DNA from: Owenia fusiformis
Lineage: Eukaryota; Annelida; Polychaeta; Sabellida; Oweniidae
Length of the DNA stretch: 64,000 nt
Assembly: GCA_903813345.2 (NCBI GenBank)
Contig: CAIIXF020000008.1
Location: forward strand, 27,884,822-27,948,821
Reading direction: 5' to 3'
The notes under the pieces are model-generated. The model saw only the letters and a list, made by a program, of their open reading frames with translations, had not been told where the DNA came from and made no database searches. Positions 34,340 to 46,700 of this stretch are shown here, piece after piece (positions within the stretch are counted from its first letter, which is position 1; the number at the start of each line of letters is the position of its first letter). A program made the position numbers and the translations under genes.

Positions 34340-34575
34340 CTGGATAAATATGAAGATGCTAATGTTTATTTGTGAAACATTGGATTTACCTAGGAATAGA
34401 CACACGAATTGAAACATTGTTAAACCTTGATTTCCTTTTTATGTCCCCACCACATAGTGTAAATGAAGATGCTAATGTTTATTTGTGAAACATTGGATTT
34501 ACCTAGGAATAGACACACGAATTGAAACATTGTTAAACCTTGATTTCCTTTTTATGTCCCCACCACATAGTGTGG
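34340..34575 (+). repeat. 113-bp x2 tandem duplication in the XRCC3 3' region
   Basis: ATGAAGATGCTAATGTTTAT recurs at 34350 and 34463 and both copies run to TTTATGTCCCCACCACATAG. The duplication includes the left end of the next transposable element, so it postdates that insertion. Confidence 0.9.
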
Positions 34576-35715
34576 GGCCATATTGTCGGCCTAGGCGCGT
34601 CCGTCCGTCCGTCTGTCCGTCCGTCTGTAACTCGAAACCTACTTCCTGTCGGCCATTTTGAAGTCAAATGCTAAAATCCTTGTCTGCAAACTTTAAGAAA
34701 AACGGCTTCACAGTTGCTTTTAAAACTTTAATATCTTGTTCAGCTCACTTCATTCTAGATCTGATTAGGTTTTGAACCTGTTAGCTCAGTCATGGCAGCC
34801 ATTCTGAATGTCTGAAGAAAAGTTAGCGCGCGATAATACTTTGTATCATATTGAATGGTGTTTTTGAGTTTTCATACTTTAACTATTTAGTAGCTTTATA
34901 AATAATTTCAGATGTACTTTCTAGTAAAAGCCTATGTTATTGTTAACAGTAGTTATATGTGATAATTTTGTAAAAGGAAATCAGCAAAAACTCATAATCA
35001 CTTTTTTATTGTCGGCCATTTTGGACTTTTCCGTCCTAAAATCTTGTCTGTAAAGTCTTGTCTACGCATTTCCAGGTGAACCATTCTGTAGATCAATTTC
35101 AAATTTTCAGGGATGATTCTTAGTATGAAAATCTAGATCTGATTAGTTTTTTGGCAGTATGGATAAATGTAAAGGCAGCCATTTTGGATTTTCCGTCTTA
35201 AAATCTAGCCTGTAAAGTCTTGTCTACGCATTTTAAGGTGAACGGTTTGGTAGATCAATTTCAAATTTTCAGGGATGATTCTTAGTATGAAAATCTACAT
35301 CTGATTAGTTTTTTGGCATTCTGCGTTAATGTCAAGGCAGCAATTTTGGATCTTCTTGTCTATGCGTTTTCAGGTGAACCGTTCGGAAGATCAATTTCAT
35401 ATTTTCAGGGATGAATTTTAGTATGAAAATTTACAAACTGATTAGTTTTTTGACATTTTGGGTAAATGTCAAGGGAGCCATTTTGGATTTTCCATCCTAA
35501 AATCTTGTCTGTAAAGTCTTGTTTACATGTTTTCTGGTTATAATAACTGTGTGATGGATCAATTTCAAATTTTCATGGCATTCTGGGTAAATTTTAAGGT
35601 GGCCATTTTGGATTTTCCATCCTCAAATTAAGTCTTGTCTACTCATTTTCAGGATAACCATTAGACGGGATCACCCATTGGTGGGGACATTTTGTACACA
35701 TTTGTGTTCTTGTTA
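34552..35715. mobile_element. 1.16-kb MITE with internal tandem repeats
   Basis: Left end TATGTCCCCACCACATAGTG followed by a GTCCGTCC run; right end GGTGGGGACATTTTGTACAC. The interior has four to five diverged units of about 120-150 bp with GGCCATTTTGGA and TTCAGGGATGATTCTTAGTA. It is related in plan to the GTCACCACC-type repeats. Confidence 0.7.
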
Positions 35716-35989
35716 ATAGATAGAAAGGACATAGGACGTGGGAATTAGCTGGAAAGCCAGGTTCAGACATCTTCTTTTGTCACCCATATAGTATCTGGTA
35801 TTAAGGGACTCCCTCACAAGTTGTTGGTTTGGATCCATTAATTCCATGTGTAAGCAAAATTTGTCCCAATTTTTGTCTTAAGATTAAAATATTTCTGTGC
35901 AAGTACATCGTATATAACCTTGTAATTTCTATATCAACCAACAAGTGAAGGAGTTCTTTTCTCTCTGGAGGCATTTTTGTGATATAATG

Positions 35990-36190
35990 CAGGCCCGTAG
36001 CCAGGATTTGCCAAGGGGGATTCACTTTTTGAAAAATTCCAGGGGGGTTCACTTGTGACAATTTTGGTCCAAAAACGGCCAAAATCACTTAAAAAGTGCT
36101 CAAAATGGTGAAAAACTGCATGGTTTTGAAAGATTTTTTGGCCATGGGTTTGTTCGAACCCTTCGAACCTCCCCCCTGGCTATGGGCCTG
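35990..36190. mobile_element. CAGGCCCGTAGCCAGG-type MITE, copy 1
   Basis: 201 bp, inverted ends CAGGCCCGTAGCCAGG and CTGGCTATGGGCCTG. Flanks TAATG and TAATC suggest a 5-bp target duplication with one change. It matches the element at 41833-42023 in inverted orientation along its length. Confidence 0.8.
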
Positions 36191-36579
36191 TAATCAATTA
36201 ATACACAATTGAGACATCCCATATGGGATTGCCTTATCCTGAACAGTCACATGACTAAAACGGACCAATCAGATAATGTTGTACTAACAAAGGGTGACAC
36301 ACAAAGAAAATATTGTTCAAACCCAATATACCTTTGGAAATAGACTTTTGAAACTGTCTTTATTATTTTTGGAATGTATCATTTTCCATATTAATTGCTT
36401 TAAGGAAACTAAAATAAAATGATTAATGAAATCAGTAAATGTAAATATTAAGGAGTTCCCTTGTCTCAGTTGTAAAGATGTGATGAATTATCTGAATAAA
36501 TGATTCAAAATTGATTTATGTATTTCATATTGATATTATGTAGATTATTTCATACCTTTTAAAGCTGCAATTTATAGGT
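36191..36579. other. Intergenic stretch, nothing seen
   Basis: AT-rich unique sequence between two elements; no exon or repeat is recognised. Confidence 0.5.
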
Positions 36580-37313
36580 CAGGGCTCTCAGGTAATATTT
36601 AGGGTGTTTTTATATGCCATTATTGCATATTCAGTAATTTTAGACTGTGGAAGGAATCATGATTTGCCAATAGGTTTCGGTGGGAGCTAAATAGACCATG
36701 GTGCTGTGCCACCCCGGGGGGTTCACTATATATAAACCTTGACGGGGATCCTCGGCGCATGTGGGGTACCTTTTTCAACGTTTGGTATGGCAATGGACCC
36801 ATATTTTAGGATTTGGTATAGGAATGCCCGGAAATTTCTGACTTCTGAGGTATGGCAATGGTCGGACTTTTGCTCTTCTGGTATGAGAATGGTCGTAGTT
36901 GTAGATATGTTACCTAACATTCGTGGTATGGCATTGATCCTATATTTCATTTACTTTGAATTAAGGTATATTTCATTTACTTTGAATTAAGGTATGGCAT
37001 TGGTCCCATATTTGGACATTTGGTATGGCATTGGTCCTACATTTTGACATTTGGTATGGTATTGGTCCCACAATTGGGCATTTGGTATGGCATTGGTCCT
37101 ATATTTGGACATTTGGTATGGCATTGGTCCTATATTTGGACATTTGGTATGGCCTTTGGGCGTTATTTTGGTTGGTATGGGAACATATTGAAATTTGACA
37201 GATTGGTATGGGAACATATTGATATTTGAGGCTTCAGCCTAGGACCCCCGTCGAGTTTTATATACAGTGAACCCCCCGGGTGTGCCACAGTCTAAAAGCC
37301 TGATGAGAGCCCC
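36580..37313. mobile_element. Composite inverted-repeat element with about 30-bp minisatellite
   Basis: Outer ends CAGGGCTCTCAGG and TGAGAGCCCCG. Nested inside are ends TTTTAGACTGTGG / CCACAGTCTAAAA, and GGGGGGTTCACTATATATAA / a matching ATATACAGTGAACCCCCC. The core (36780-37220) is a run of units like GGTATGGCATTGGTCCTATA. ORFs across it are repeat artefacts. Confidence 0.7.
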
Positions 37314-37552
37314 GATTCTAGTTCTGTTATGTTCTATTGACAGCCCATTCTGATTTATCTGATATTATTGAGAACTGTTACATATTTTTCAGAAAATCAT
37401 TTATCAGTCCCATATATGGCTCTTCTTTATCAGCCGCATATGAATTATTCAGAATATGATATACATGTATTCAAGAAAATATAATTATTTGGTCTTGCTT
37501 CCTTTTCGTATATGGATGATGAATTAAATGTAAACTTTAAATATGAGCCTTT

Positions 37553-39558
37553 TGAGGGTGCATGTTCGGAATTTTCCTGCATTTCTCAATTGAGTCGACG
37601 CATGTTATTTTTCAAACAGGAATCACTCCTTTCACACATTGTCTACATCTTCACCCTATGCAGACAGAGCCTGTGGGAAATATTGGGTGCGGAGCAAATG
37701 AGCGGAGGGTGCGGAGCTAACGGTTATTTTTGAATTTAAATTTGGGATATTTCTGAAACTAAGCCGTTTTTGGACTTCAAATATACCAAGATATGTGTAT
37801 TTGACACCAAATATCAATACAATTGTGAAAATAGTAGCGCAATTCATTCTATAGCGACGCAGTGTGCCTTAAACCTTTCCCAGACCAGTCCCCAGCATTC
37901 ATAAAAAATGGTGTTCAAGGTGCAATATCTATACAAATTATTTTTGCATCTTGGAAGCCAGGCAGTATCTGTGTGATTTTATAAAAATTCGGAAATTTTT
38001 TCAGATATGAGCCCCCTCTAAATATTGGGTGCGGAGCAGCTCCATAAACGTAGCTCCGCACCCAATATTTAGAGGGGGCTCATATCTGAAGAACATTTCC
38101 GAATTTTTATAAAATCACACAGATACTGCCTGGCTTTCAAGATGCAAAAATAATTTGCATGGGTAGTGTATCTTGAACACCATTTTTTATGAATGCTGGG
38201 GACGCAGTATTAAAAGGATAGTCTCAAAATATATAGGTCTGGGAAATGTTTAAGGCATACTGCGTCGCTATAAAATGAATTGCACTACTATTTTCACAAT
38301 TTTATTGATATTTGGTGTCAAATACACATATCTTGGTATATTTGAAGTCCCAAAACGGCTTAGTTTCAGAAATATCCCAATTTTAAATTCAAAAATGACC
38401 GTTAGCTCCGCACCCTCCGCTCATTTGCGCCGCACCCAATATTTCCCACAGGCTCTGTCTGCATAGGGTGATCTTACAGTTTTGCACAAAGAGTGCACTT
38501 ATGTGCCTAGAAAAGACTTGTGAGGAGATTAAATGTTTTGTGAAATGCATTAAAAACAAGAAAATTCAGTGAAAAGTTTTTCAGAATATTTTCACTGAAT
38601 TTTCTTTTTTTTATACATTTCATCAAAACATTCTTCTTTACGTTCTTTTCTAGGTACATAAGTGCAACCGTTGTGCGAAAGTGAGAGATGTAGACATTGT
38701 GGGCAAGGAGTGATTCAAAGGATGTGTCCGGATATATACCCTTTTGGTCCCTCATTCAAATTTTTGATGCATAATTAACCCCCTGCTGAGAGTCAGAATA
38801 AGTATCTTAACAAACAAAAAAATAATCACCAAAAAAACACCAATGGCAACATGTATGACTTACAAAGAATTTTTTTTTGAATTTCAAGCCAGTTTAATTT
38901 GAAGGGGGAAAAACAAGATGGCTGCCATTTGATGTAAGAAATATCAGAAAAAAGTTGCTTCACTTAGTTTTCACAATGAGCACAGTTTTCTGGTTTAGGT
39001 TTTTTGACTGATTCTGACTCTTCATCACCAGGGTCAAGTTTAGAGATTATAAAATTGAAACCAAAATGTTGTGCTCAGCATGAATTTGACTGAAATATGT
39101 GCAACTTCACCAACGCAATAGAAGTCTCAAAACTGGATGCTCAGTAACTTTGAGTGACTATAATCCCTTGATTACCCAGATAAACACCAATTCACTTATC
39201 CAGAAATACCATTCAATGTCTATACAAAGCAAGTAAGCAATGTTTTGGAGGATATTTTCAAACTTTTTGTATAAATAATTCATTTAATATTTGCCATTGA
39301 TTTTTTTTCAATTCTGACAAAGTGATATGCATGCCAATATTCTTCATTAATTGTGATACAAATTGATATTTTTGTACTCTCAGAAGAAGGATAAGATATT
39401 GAAGTTTAATAATATGTGTGATTGAGTTGGTTTTTTAGACATTACAATTATCAATATTTTCTAAGTCGATACCCAGACTCATTCCCAGACTCTGATCCTT
39501 TGAAAAACAACATGTGACCCTATTGAGGGTTGTTGCAAAATTCCAAACGTGCACCCTG
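37553..39558. mobile_element. Palindromic element P, copy 1, interrupted by later insertions
   Basis: Left end GGGTGCATGTTCGG with CTCAATTGAGTCGACGC; right end AACGTGCACCCTG at about 39558. Aligns with the compact copy at 49865-50262 in three pieces: 37553-37651, 38471-about 38725, and about 39497-39558. The middle piece is a hairpin around AGAAAATTCAGTGAAAA / TTTTCACTGAATTTTCT. The first gap is the element at 37652-38470. The second (about 38726-39496) is AT-rich with no recognised coding content. Confidence 0.7.
37652..38470. mobile_element. 819-bp near-perfect palindrome inserted in element P, 5-bp target duplication
   Basis: Arms of about 400 bp start CACCCTATGCAGACAGAGCC and meet near 38050 with almost no loop. 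ATCTT flanks both ends (37647-37651 and 38471-38475). The compact copy of P at 49,960 lacks the insert and reads continuously across the site. The 63-residue ORFs on each arm are mirror images of each other and not genes. Confidence 0.9.
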
Positions 39559-39589
39559 ACCTTTCAACATGACCTCGCTATAAAGTCCA

Positions 39590-40718
39590 ATACAAATCAA
39601 AATGGTTTTATTATTCACCTCTTTATTTCACACTGGGGTACAAATATTATTACAATTACACATTCATAAAAAACACTGCAGGATATATGAAATAACATAT
39701 AAACATATATAAGATTTAAGACTGAAAATCATGCATGTCTTAAATCTGTAAATGTCAATAACAAGATCACAAAAATGTGAGGGAAAAGTCACATATTTTT
39801 AAAATATTTTTTTTGAATCCCGAGAACTCAAAATTAGTATTTGCCATAAACCCAATATAGGTTCCCTTTGGCATGTGTGCATACTGCATACATATTCAAA
39901 GGTTTTTAGAAGACTACATGTTCAGATAAGATGCATATATACATGGGCTTTCTAATTGAAAGCCCATGATATATAATATCTATCCCTTTTGACAACTTAG
40001 TGTATTTCACTGTATTTTTACAGACAGGCTTCCCTCAAAGGTCATACAGTCCACGTTCTCATAGCATTTGTAATTTAACTTACACCATAACACGACAAAC
40101 TTCAGTACAAACTAGGGAGTATATTTATAAGTCTGCCTTTACTCTTATTACATCAAAAATGTTTACTAAATTTAAATAAATTTTTCAAAAATAATTTTCA
40201 GACAATTTTTTAAGTTGTAGAAGTGTACAAAATGTCACATTGAGCCATTACTGTTATAGAAAGATGCTGCCTGTCCTCAACTCCTGAGATTTAACAACTT
40301 CTGTATAAAATGAAGAACACTACATGTACTTTCAGGGATAAAGATCTTGTTCAGTATTAAGTAAGTCAGAAATTAGTGTGTCAACAGAGCCTGGCATTAT
40401 CAATCCCTTGACTACGCATAGTGACGAGAAATGACCTTGAAACCTTAAGTGGCGAGGTAATCTGTCACAAAATGTTTCACTAAAGTCGCTCTAATTTGAA
40501 CAATTTTCATCTCTACACAAGAAAATGTTTTAAAATACTTGTGTCAGAATAATCATCTCTGCCGATTAATTTCATTAAATTGAACATCATCTGCAGTGTA
40601 TGTATGTAGTAAAATGTCAAAAACTGGCAAAAATGAAAAATTCTCTGGTTTCATCTGATTTTAAAGACTTTGATTCAAGAGGTTAATAATGTTAGTTCCA
40701 GCAACAGTCTACAGACAA
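39590..40718 (-). other. Probable NAA80 3' UTR
   Basis: Unique sequence downstream of the NAA80 stop at 40719-40721. Minus-strand AATAAA signals lie near 39606-39627, a plausible polyadenylation region, which would give a UTR of about 1.1 kb. It contains the ATGGGCTTTC/GAAAGCCCAT hairpin at 39942-39968. No transcript evidence is available here. Confidence 0.4.
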
Positions 40719-43700
40719 TCATATCAAGGATTTCTTCATCCAGAAAATATCATCAGGGTCTATCCTCACAATACTTTTTCCATATTTTGTTTTTTGACTA
40801 GATTTTTTATCCTTTGGTGGTGGTGGTGGCGGCAGCGGTGGAGCAGGTGGTGAAGGGATACATGTATCTGAGGCACTAGTGATTGTAGAAGAGTCCGGTG
40901 AGGTAACAGATTCACTGTCCTGTTTTGGAGCAGCTTTCTTATTGTCCTTTGCACAGCATCCACCTCTAGAGCCAAGGTATTGTTTTAAAAACTGGAAAAT
41001 AAGGTACAAAGTGAACAGAATCACACCCTTAGAATACAGTTTTCGGGACAAAAAATCTAAAATGGCCTCCCTAACATTTCACTGGAAACCTGTAGACAAG
41101 CCTCGATAGAAACATCTTTGAAAATTGCAGATAAATCCCTGAAATGGTTTGGCTGGAAACCTGTAGACAAGCCTCGACAGACAAAATTACCACCTTAACA
41201 TTAATACCCAGAATGCAGTTCTAAGCTTTCATATCGAGAAACATCCCTAAAAATATCAGATGAATCCCTGAAACGGTTTAGCTGGAAACTTGTGGACAAG
41301 ATTAATTGGGACTGAAAGTGGCCTAGATTTAAACATCTATGAAACTGCTTGAGGTAACTGTTCCAATCATATTTCTAGGTGTAGTCTAGCTTCTAGCCCT
41401 TGTGACCCCCAAAGACCTGATGCAAGACTAATCATTTATCAGTTTATGGGTATACAGTATATGCTTTGTGAATTCTGAGATGTTTAGCATAGATTATAAT
41501 TGGTAGTTAAAATTATATCCACTTTGTAATTTCTGAGCTTAACACTGCTAAGATTCTTTGTGTTATATTACTCAAACTAACCTCATCGTAACCTGGCCTT
41601 TTGGACTCCCGATTGCAGCTCATGAAAGAAGAAAGTCTGACAGGTTCGCAAATGGAATACCCAATATGTTTGTAGAAATCTTGTTTGTCCATGGTAACCA
41701 AATACATGGTTGTAATACCAAGATTTAAAGCTTGTTTCCCACTGCATGACATAAGTTTCTTCCCTAGTCCTTTTCCTCTGTGACTTTTCTTGACAACCAC
41801 TAAAACAGAATGAGGTTTAAATGTAAAGAACACAGGCCCGTAGCCAGGGGAGTTCGATGGGTTTGAGCGAACCCCCCTGGCCAAAAAAATTTTCAAAATC
41901 ATGCAGTTTTTCACCATTCTGAGCACTTTTTTAAGTGATTTTGGCCATTTTTGGACAAAAATTGTCACAAGTGGAATTTTTCAAAAAGTGAACCCCCCTT
42001 GGCAAATCCTGGCTACGGGCCTGGAACACATGTAGATTCACTGTATGTACAGAGATCGCCTAGTATTAAAAGTGGGTGATCAAAGACTCGACAAGATGCG
42101 CAAAATTCAAATATCGTGTAACGGTTATTTTTAAAAGATTTATTTGTGTTCATATTACACGCTACTGGTGATTCAATAAGGTTTTGTAGGCACAAGAACA
42201 CCCATATGCTTTGAAAAATATATATTACTTTGACCATTTTTCGTATATGTGATCGATTTTACGATGTAAAGATATAAATGCGATATATATGTGCTGTTTT
42301 ATTTAAAAAGCTTTAAAATATCAAAAACAAGAGAAGATTTTTACTCACTTTAATTTTTTATACTTAGGTAGGGATTTGGGCTTCCATTTGACCATGATAA
42401 AGTTCACGTTTCCTCTTAAATAACATGGAATAAATATTTTAACACAGAAATGAATGGATCAGCCTATAGCGTGAGTTTCAGCAGATCATTCACCCATAAC
42501 TATATATGCTTTAAAGAGAAGAAAAATGGGGTTTCATGCAAAATGTATATCCAAAATAAACATGTACACCAGCGTTCATTGATTCATTCAATTAAATGGT
42601 CACTGTGTGTGCGTACATTTTGTTATTCTGTCTATGTTTGAATACAATACGATATGTACACTGTAAACTGCTAAGAGAAAAACCTCTTGAAGCGTAAAAC
42701 TTTATAATTGGAACAGTTTTTAAAGTCCCATTTCAGTCCATTTATTTTACCCTCTGATTCCAAGGTATGAAACCTTTACACCTCGGCATCCAAGATGATT
42801 GTCGAATTGTAATGCAAGAATTGAATGAATCATAAATGAAAATGTATGTCACTGTATGACCTATTGTCATGATTGTGCTTGTTATGGACATGGGGTCTCA
42901 TAATAAACTTATAAAATCTGAATTGTACATTATCTTTTTCATTGGGGAGTTAAATCATTCTTTTGCAGCAAGGTATCAATAAGTTATATAAAACTGGTAT
43001 GACGTAATAACCTTCAGTAGATGCCAGTAGTCAGTTCCCAGTTTCACAACGAGGTGGCTAACTTAGGTCATATGTAAATGGCAGGTATAAGGGAAAGGAT
43101 CCTCTCAGTCTATAGTTCAATATTCAGAAGATTTATTGATTAAGGAATAAATAATGATAGGCCATTCAATATGGTGAAATTCAGCACGAGTTGGACAGAA
43201 TGTTGTACAAAGCACGAACCGAAGGTGAGTGCATTTGTACTAACATTCTGTCCAACGAGTGCTGAATTTCACCATATTGAATGGCCTATCATTATTTATT
43301 CCGATTCAAACATAAAAATTAGTAAAAGCCGTGTCTGTGGAACGGGCATGAAGGAAGAATACGCATGCTGTCAAGATTCTGAAGTCGGCCGGAAAATTTT
43401 TAGAATTTGTTTGGGCTGTTCTATTTTACTCCCCATTTTAGATTTTATACGGTGTATGCAAACATGGGGTGTTGATAAAACAGGGAGTAAAAAAGAACAG
43501 CTATCCCCGGACAGAGCCCCAGATGTGCAGCCGAGATGTGACGTCACTCAAAACAATGCAAATTGCAGATTGAATAGGTAGACTGTAAATCTAGTAAATC
43601 TAGTAAAACTAGTAAATCTAGTAAATCTAGTAAAATCTTGTAAAATCTTGTAAAAACTTGATTATTCAATGTCTAAGATATAAAGTGCAAATGTCGAAAA

Positions 43701-46700
43701 AGCACTGAAAATGCCTTTGTATGAATGAAATGAACATGTAGATAAAATTCTACCTTTTTTTCATTATATTTAGTTACAAAACAACTATATGTTAGTACTG
43801 GATAACAAAATGGTTATCAAATGGTACACCCATTTTATCATCATACACAACCCACCCAAGAAGCATGCTCTATTAACAAATTAAGTTACATATTTAAGGA
43901 CTGAGGGGACAATGCGTACCATCTAAATGACACAGGCTTGTTTTTCCCTCACAAAATGTTATAATGCTTAGCCTATCAGATAATTTATTTATTGCTTATT
44001 TTTTGGAGATGCTGTTCAATTGACAATATTTGTAGAAGTTCCAATGTGAGAGGAATGGATAAATGGCAATTTCAAAATTGATTTTTGCCAACCCCCAAAA
44101 ATTAATAAAAAAAACAATCAAATGCTGTAGTAAGGGGAATCTAGTGAGACAATTTACTGATTGATCTATTTGCTTTACCTATACATAAAGTATAGTATGG
44201 CATTTCTACAATGCTTTCCATTTACGTTTTGATGATGATATGTTCCTTGTATTCTTTGTAATTAATAGTTTAAAGCCATATCATATCAGCCCCTTAAACA
44301 TTCTTTTTTATTATAATATTTCACAATTTTGTTAAAAAATTTGTATATTGATTATTTGATGAAAGGAATGACTCTGAATTTTAATGCAGAGAAGGTATTT
44401 TTCTAATGTTGTAAAAGGAATCATAATCACCAATACTCTTACATAGAGACTGACATTGATATCAAATGAATGGTCCCTAAACAGTTTACGAGATTTTACA
44501 AGATTTTACTAGATTTACTAGGTTTACTAGATTTACGAGATTTACTAGATTTACTAGATTTACTAGATTTACTAGATTTACAGTCTACCGATTGAATAGA
44601 GCATGGTCGTGCATCTATGGAGAATTAGAGAACGTTCTATATTGGCTATGCTGCATTCTGATTGGTTGAGAAATTCGAATAGAGCACGGTCATGTTTGAA
44701 TTAATTTTCAACTAAGGTGTATAGGTGATTAGCTTGAAAATTTTAGAATTGTATGTAATCGAATGCAAAATAAACGCCCAGTGTGTGTTTTTAGAGAAAC
44801 AAAGTGTGAAATAAATACCATGCTATTATCTCTAATGACAGCGTTATGTGGATGGGACTGGGGAAAAGTTCCAGTTTAGGCTTTGGTCATATGGACATTA
44901 AAGATTTGTTTGATTTATAATTAAAACCAAATCTTTACTTTCATTTGGTATTATTCCAGAGAAATTTCTTGTTATCATTCTAAATTTGCCTCTATTTTCA
45001 ATAATCGTTCTCATCTTCATCTCTTCATCTTCATGGTGTTCTATAAGGTGATTTATAATGTTTTGAAATTTAACAGTTCGTAGTGAAGGACAATAGAAAC
45101 ATGTAAATCCAACCACTCTGAAATGCAAAGAACACATCATTAGAATCCACATGGTAAAATCACTCACTTGGCTGATCATAATTTTTTTTCATAACATCCT
45201 CCTTACTCGATACTGAAGGGGAGTTGGAACGTCTGATATGCATGTAATGTTAAGTTTTATGTATATTAACCATAGATATATGATATTGGTTTTGTGGTTT
45301 TGGCAATCTAAAAACAGAAAATTTTGTGAAAAATACATTTTCGTTCGACGGGTTTTTGATTTTGCTTCTTTTATCAACTCAGTTCAGGTATTTCGGTTGA
45401 TTTAATCACCGAATCCTGTTACCAAATGAATCTTGAGTCTCTTATACAGCATATGGAATACCATCTGTAGGTAAAATGACTTTAAACTGGTAAAGAGAAG
45501 AGAAACAAACATACCTTTCCTCCGACATTTTGGATTTTGCGCATCTTGTCGAGTCTTTGATCACCCACTTTTAATATTAGGCGATCTCTGTACATACAGT
45601 GAGATTACAGACATGTACAACATGTGCCCACATGTATGATTTGACTCTGACTTTTATGAATAAAACCACAAACTTGGATCAAATGAAATGCTGTAGTTGA
45701 GCACGTTTAATACATCATGACAAATAATATATGGATGATAAAATAATATTTTCAAACTTTGCAAAAGTTTGCATGGCTTTTTTGCCATGCAAAATTTTTT
45801 GCACAGCTTTTATCCATTTACCTGATTCAATGAGGCAACTATTTTCTTCTCCATGAACTGGCATCAATCTGCTGTGGCCTAAGATGGCTGCTTCTTTATC
45901 AGGCTCAGTGCCAGCCACAAGCACCATTGCACACGGCAGGCCAGGATATGGTGGATTCCCATTTGGCATAGACTTCTCTAAACTGTGCTCCCTAAAATAT
46001 ATTTTGACAATTAGTGTCACATTTGATCAAAGAGCTGGTTGAGGATTTTCCCTGGAGATTTAAAAAATATTAAAATCATATTCAACTTTTCTCAAATATA
46101 GTTTTCAGAGATTCTAACGGGTAACAAAGGATGTTAAAACTTTAACAACATATGAGTCTCAACATAGGAAAACTGGTATTATCACATAAATTTAAATTGT
46201 GCGACAGAGATTAAGAGGAAAATGATCTAAATTCAATTCCATCTTTTTGGTCTATATCTGCAAGGAAAAATTGTTAAGACATCAGTCATGGCTCATTTGA
46301 AAGTTCACTTTGTGCTTGTAAGATAAACAAAAATCGAAACATTGAAAAAATATGTGGTAAGACCCCTTTTCCAATGCCCATTTTTCAAAGCAAAAGGCCC
46401 CTAACATGATACTCGACAAAAATGGGCGTGACACTTATTCATTGGATGAACCCATGCAAAAAATCAGATTCCACCCCAAAAGACACTTCGGATTATTAAA
46501 CTTTTTCTAAAAACTTACAGAAAAAGTTATTTGTACTTTGTGCTTTACATTTTGAAAAAATAATTGTGACCAAGATTAGGTTAAAAGCAAATACTTTTTA
46601 TTACATTTTTAACTTAATGTTGATATGACTAATTCTGGTAAAAATGTAAAACCACACCTCCTAAGAGAAAAGTGGCTGACAGGTCTGAATAAAAAGAACA

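Larger units (their letters stand above)
42039..45601 (-). mobile_element. 3.56-kb transposon with RSS-like termini and 5-bp target duplication
   Basis: Inverted ends of about 75 bp start CACTGTATGTACAGAGATCG on both sides, with AGATT at 42034-42038 and 45602-45606. On the minus strand, a possible start inside the right end (ATG TCG GAG GAA near 45528) precedes a GTATGT donor. An exon-like ORF follows (about 45122-44898) with a C2H2-like finger: CFYC, then about 13 residues, then HLIEHH. No catalytic core is recognised. Terminal CAC plus a 5-bp duplication fits Transib/RAG-like elements, but the heptamer consensus CACWRTG is missed at the seventh base. The foldback at 43577-44589 is inserted in it. 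Confidence 0.65.

Noticed and set aside
36987-37217. ORF with repeated MPYQMSKYG
   Set aside because: Product of the 30-bp minisatellite.
37656-38466. Mirror-image 63-residue ORFs with similar sequence on opposite strands
   Set aside because: They are the two arms of the 819-bp palindrome.
44898-45179. Independent host zinc-finger gene in the NAA80 intron
   Set aside because: It lies inside the 42039-45601 transposon, whose terminal repeat supplies the apparent first exon.
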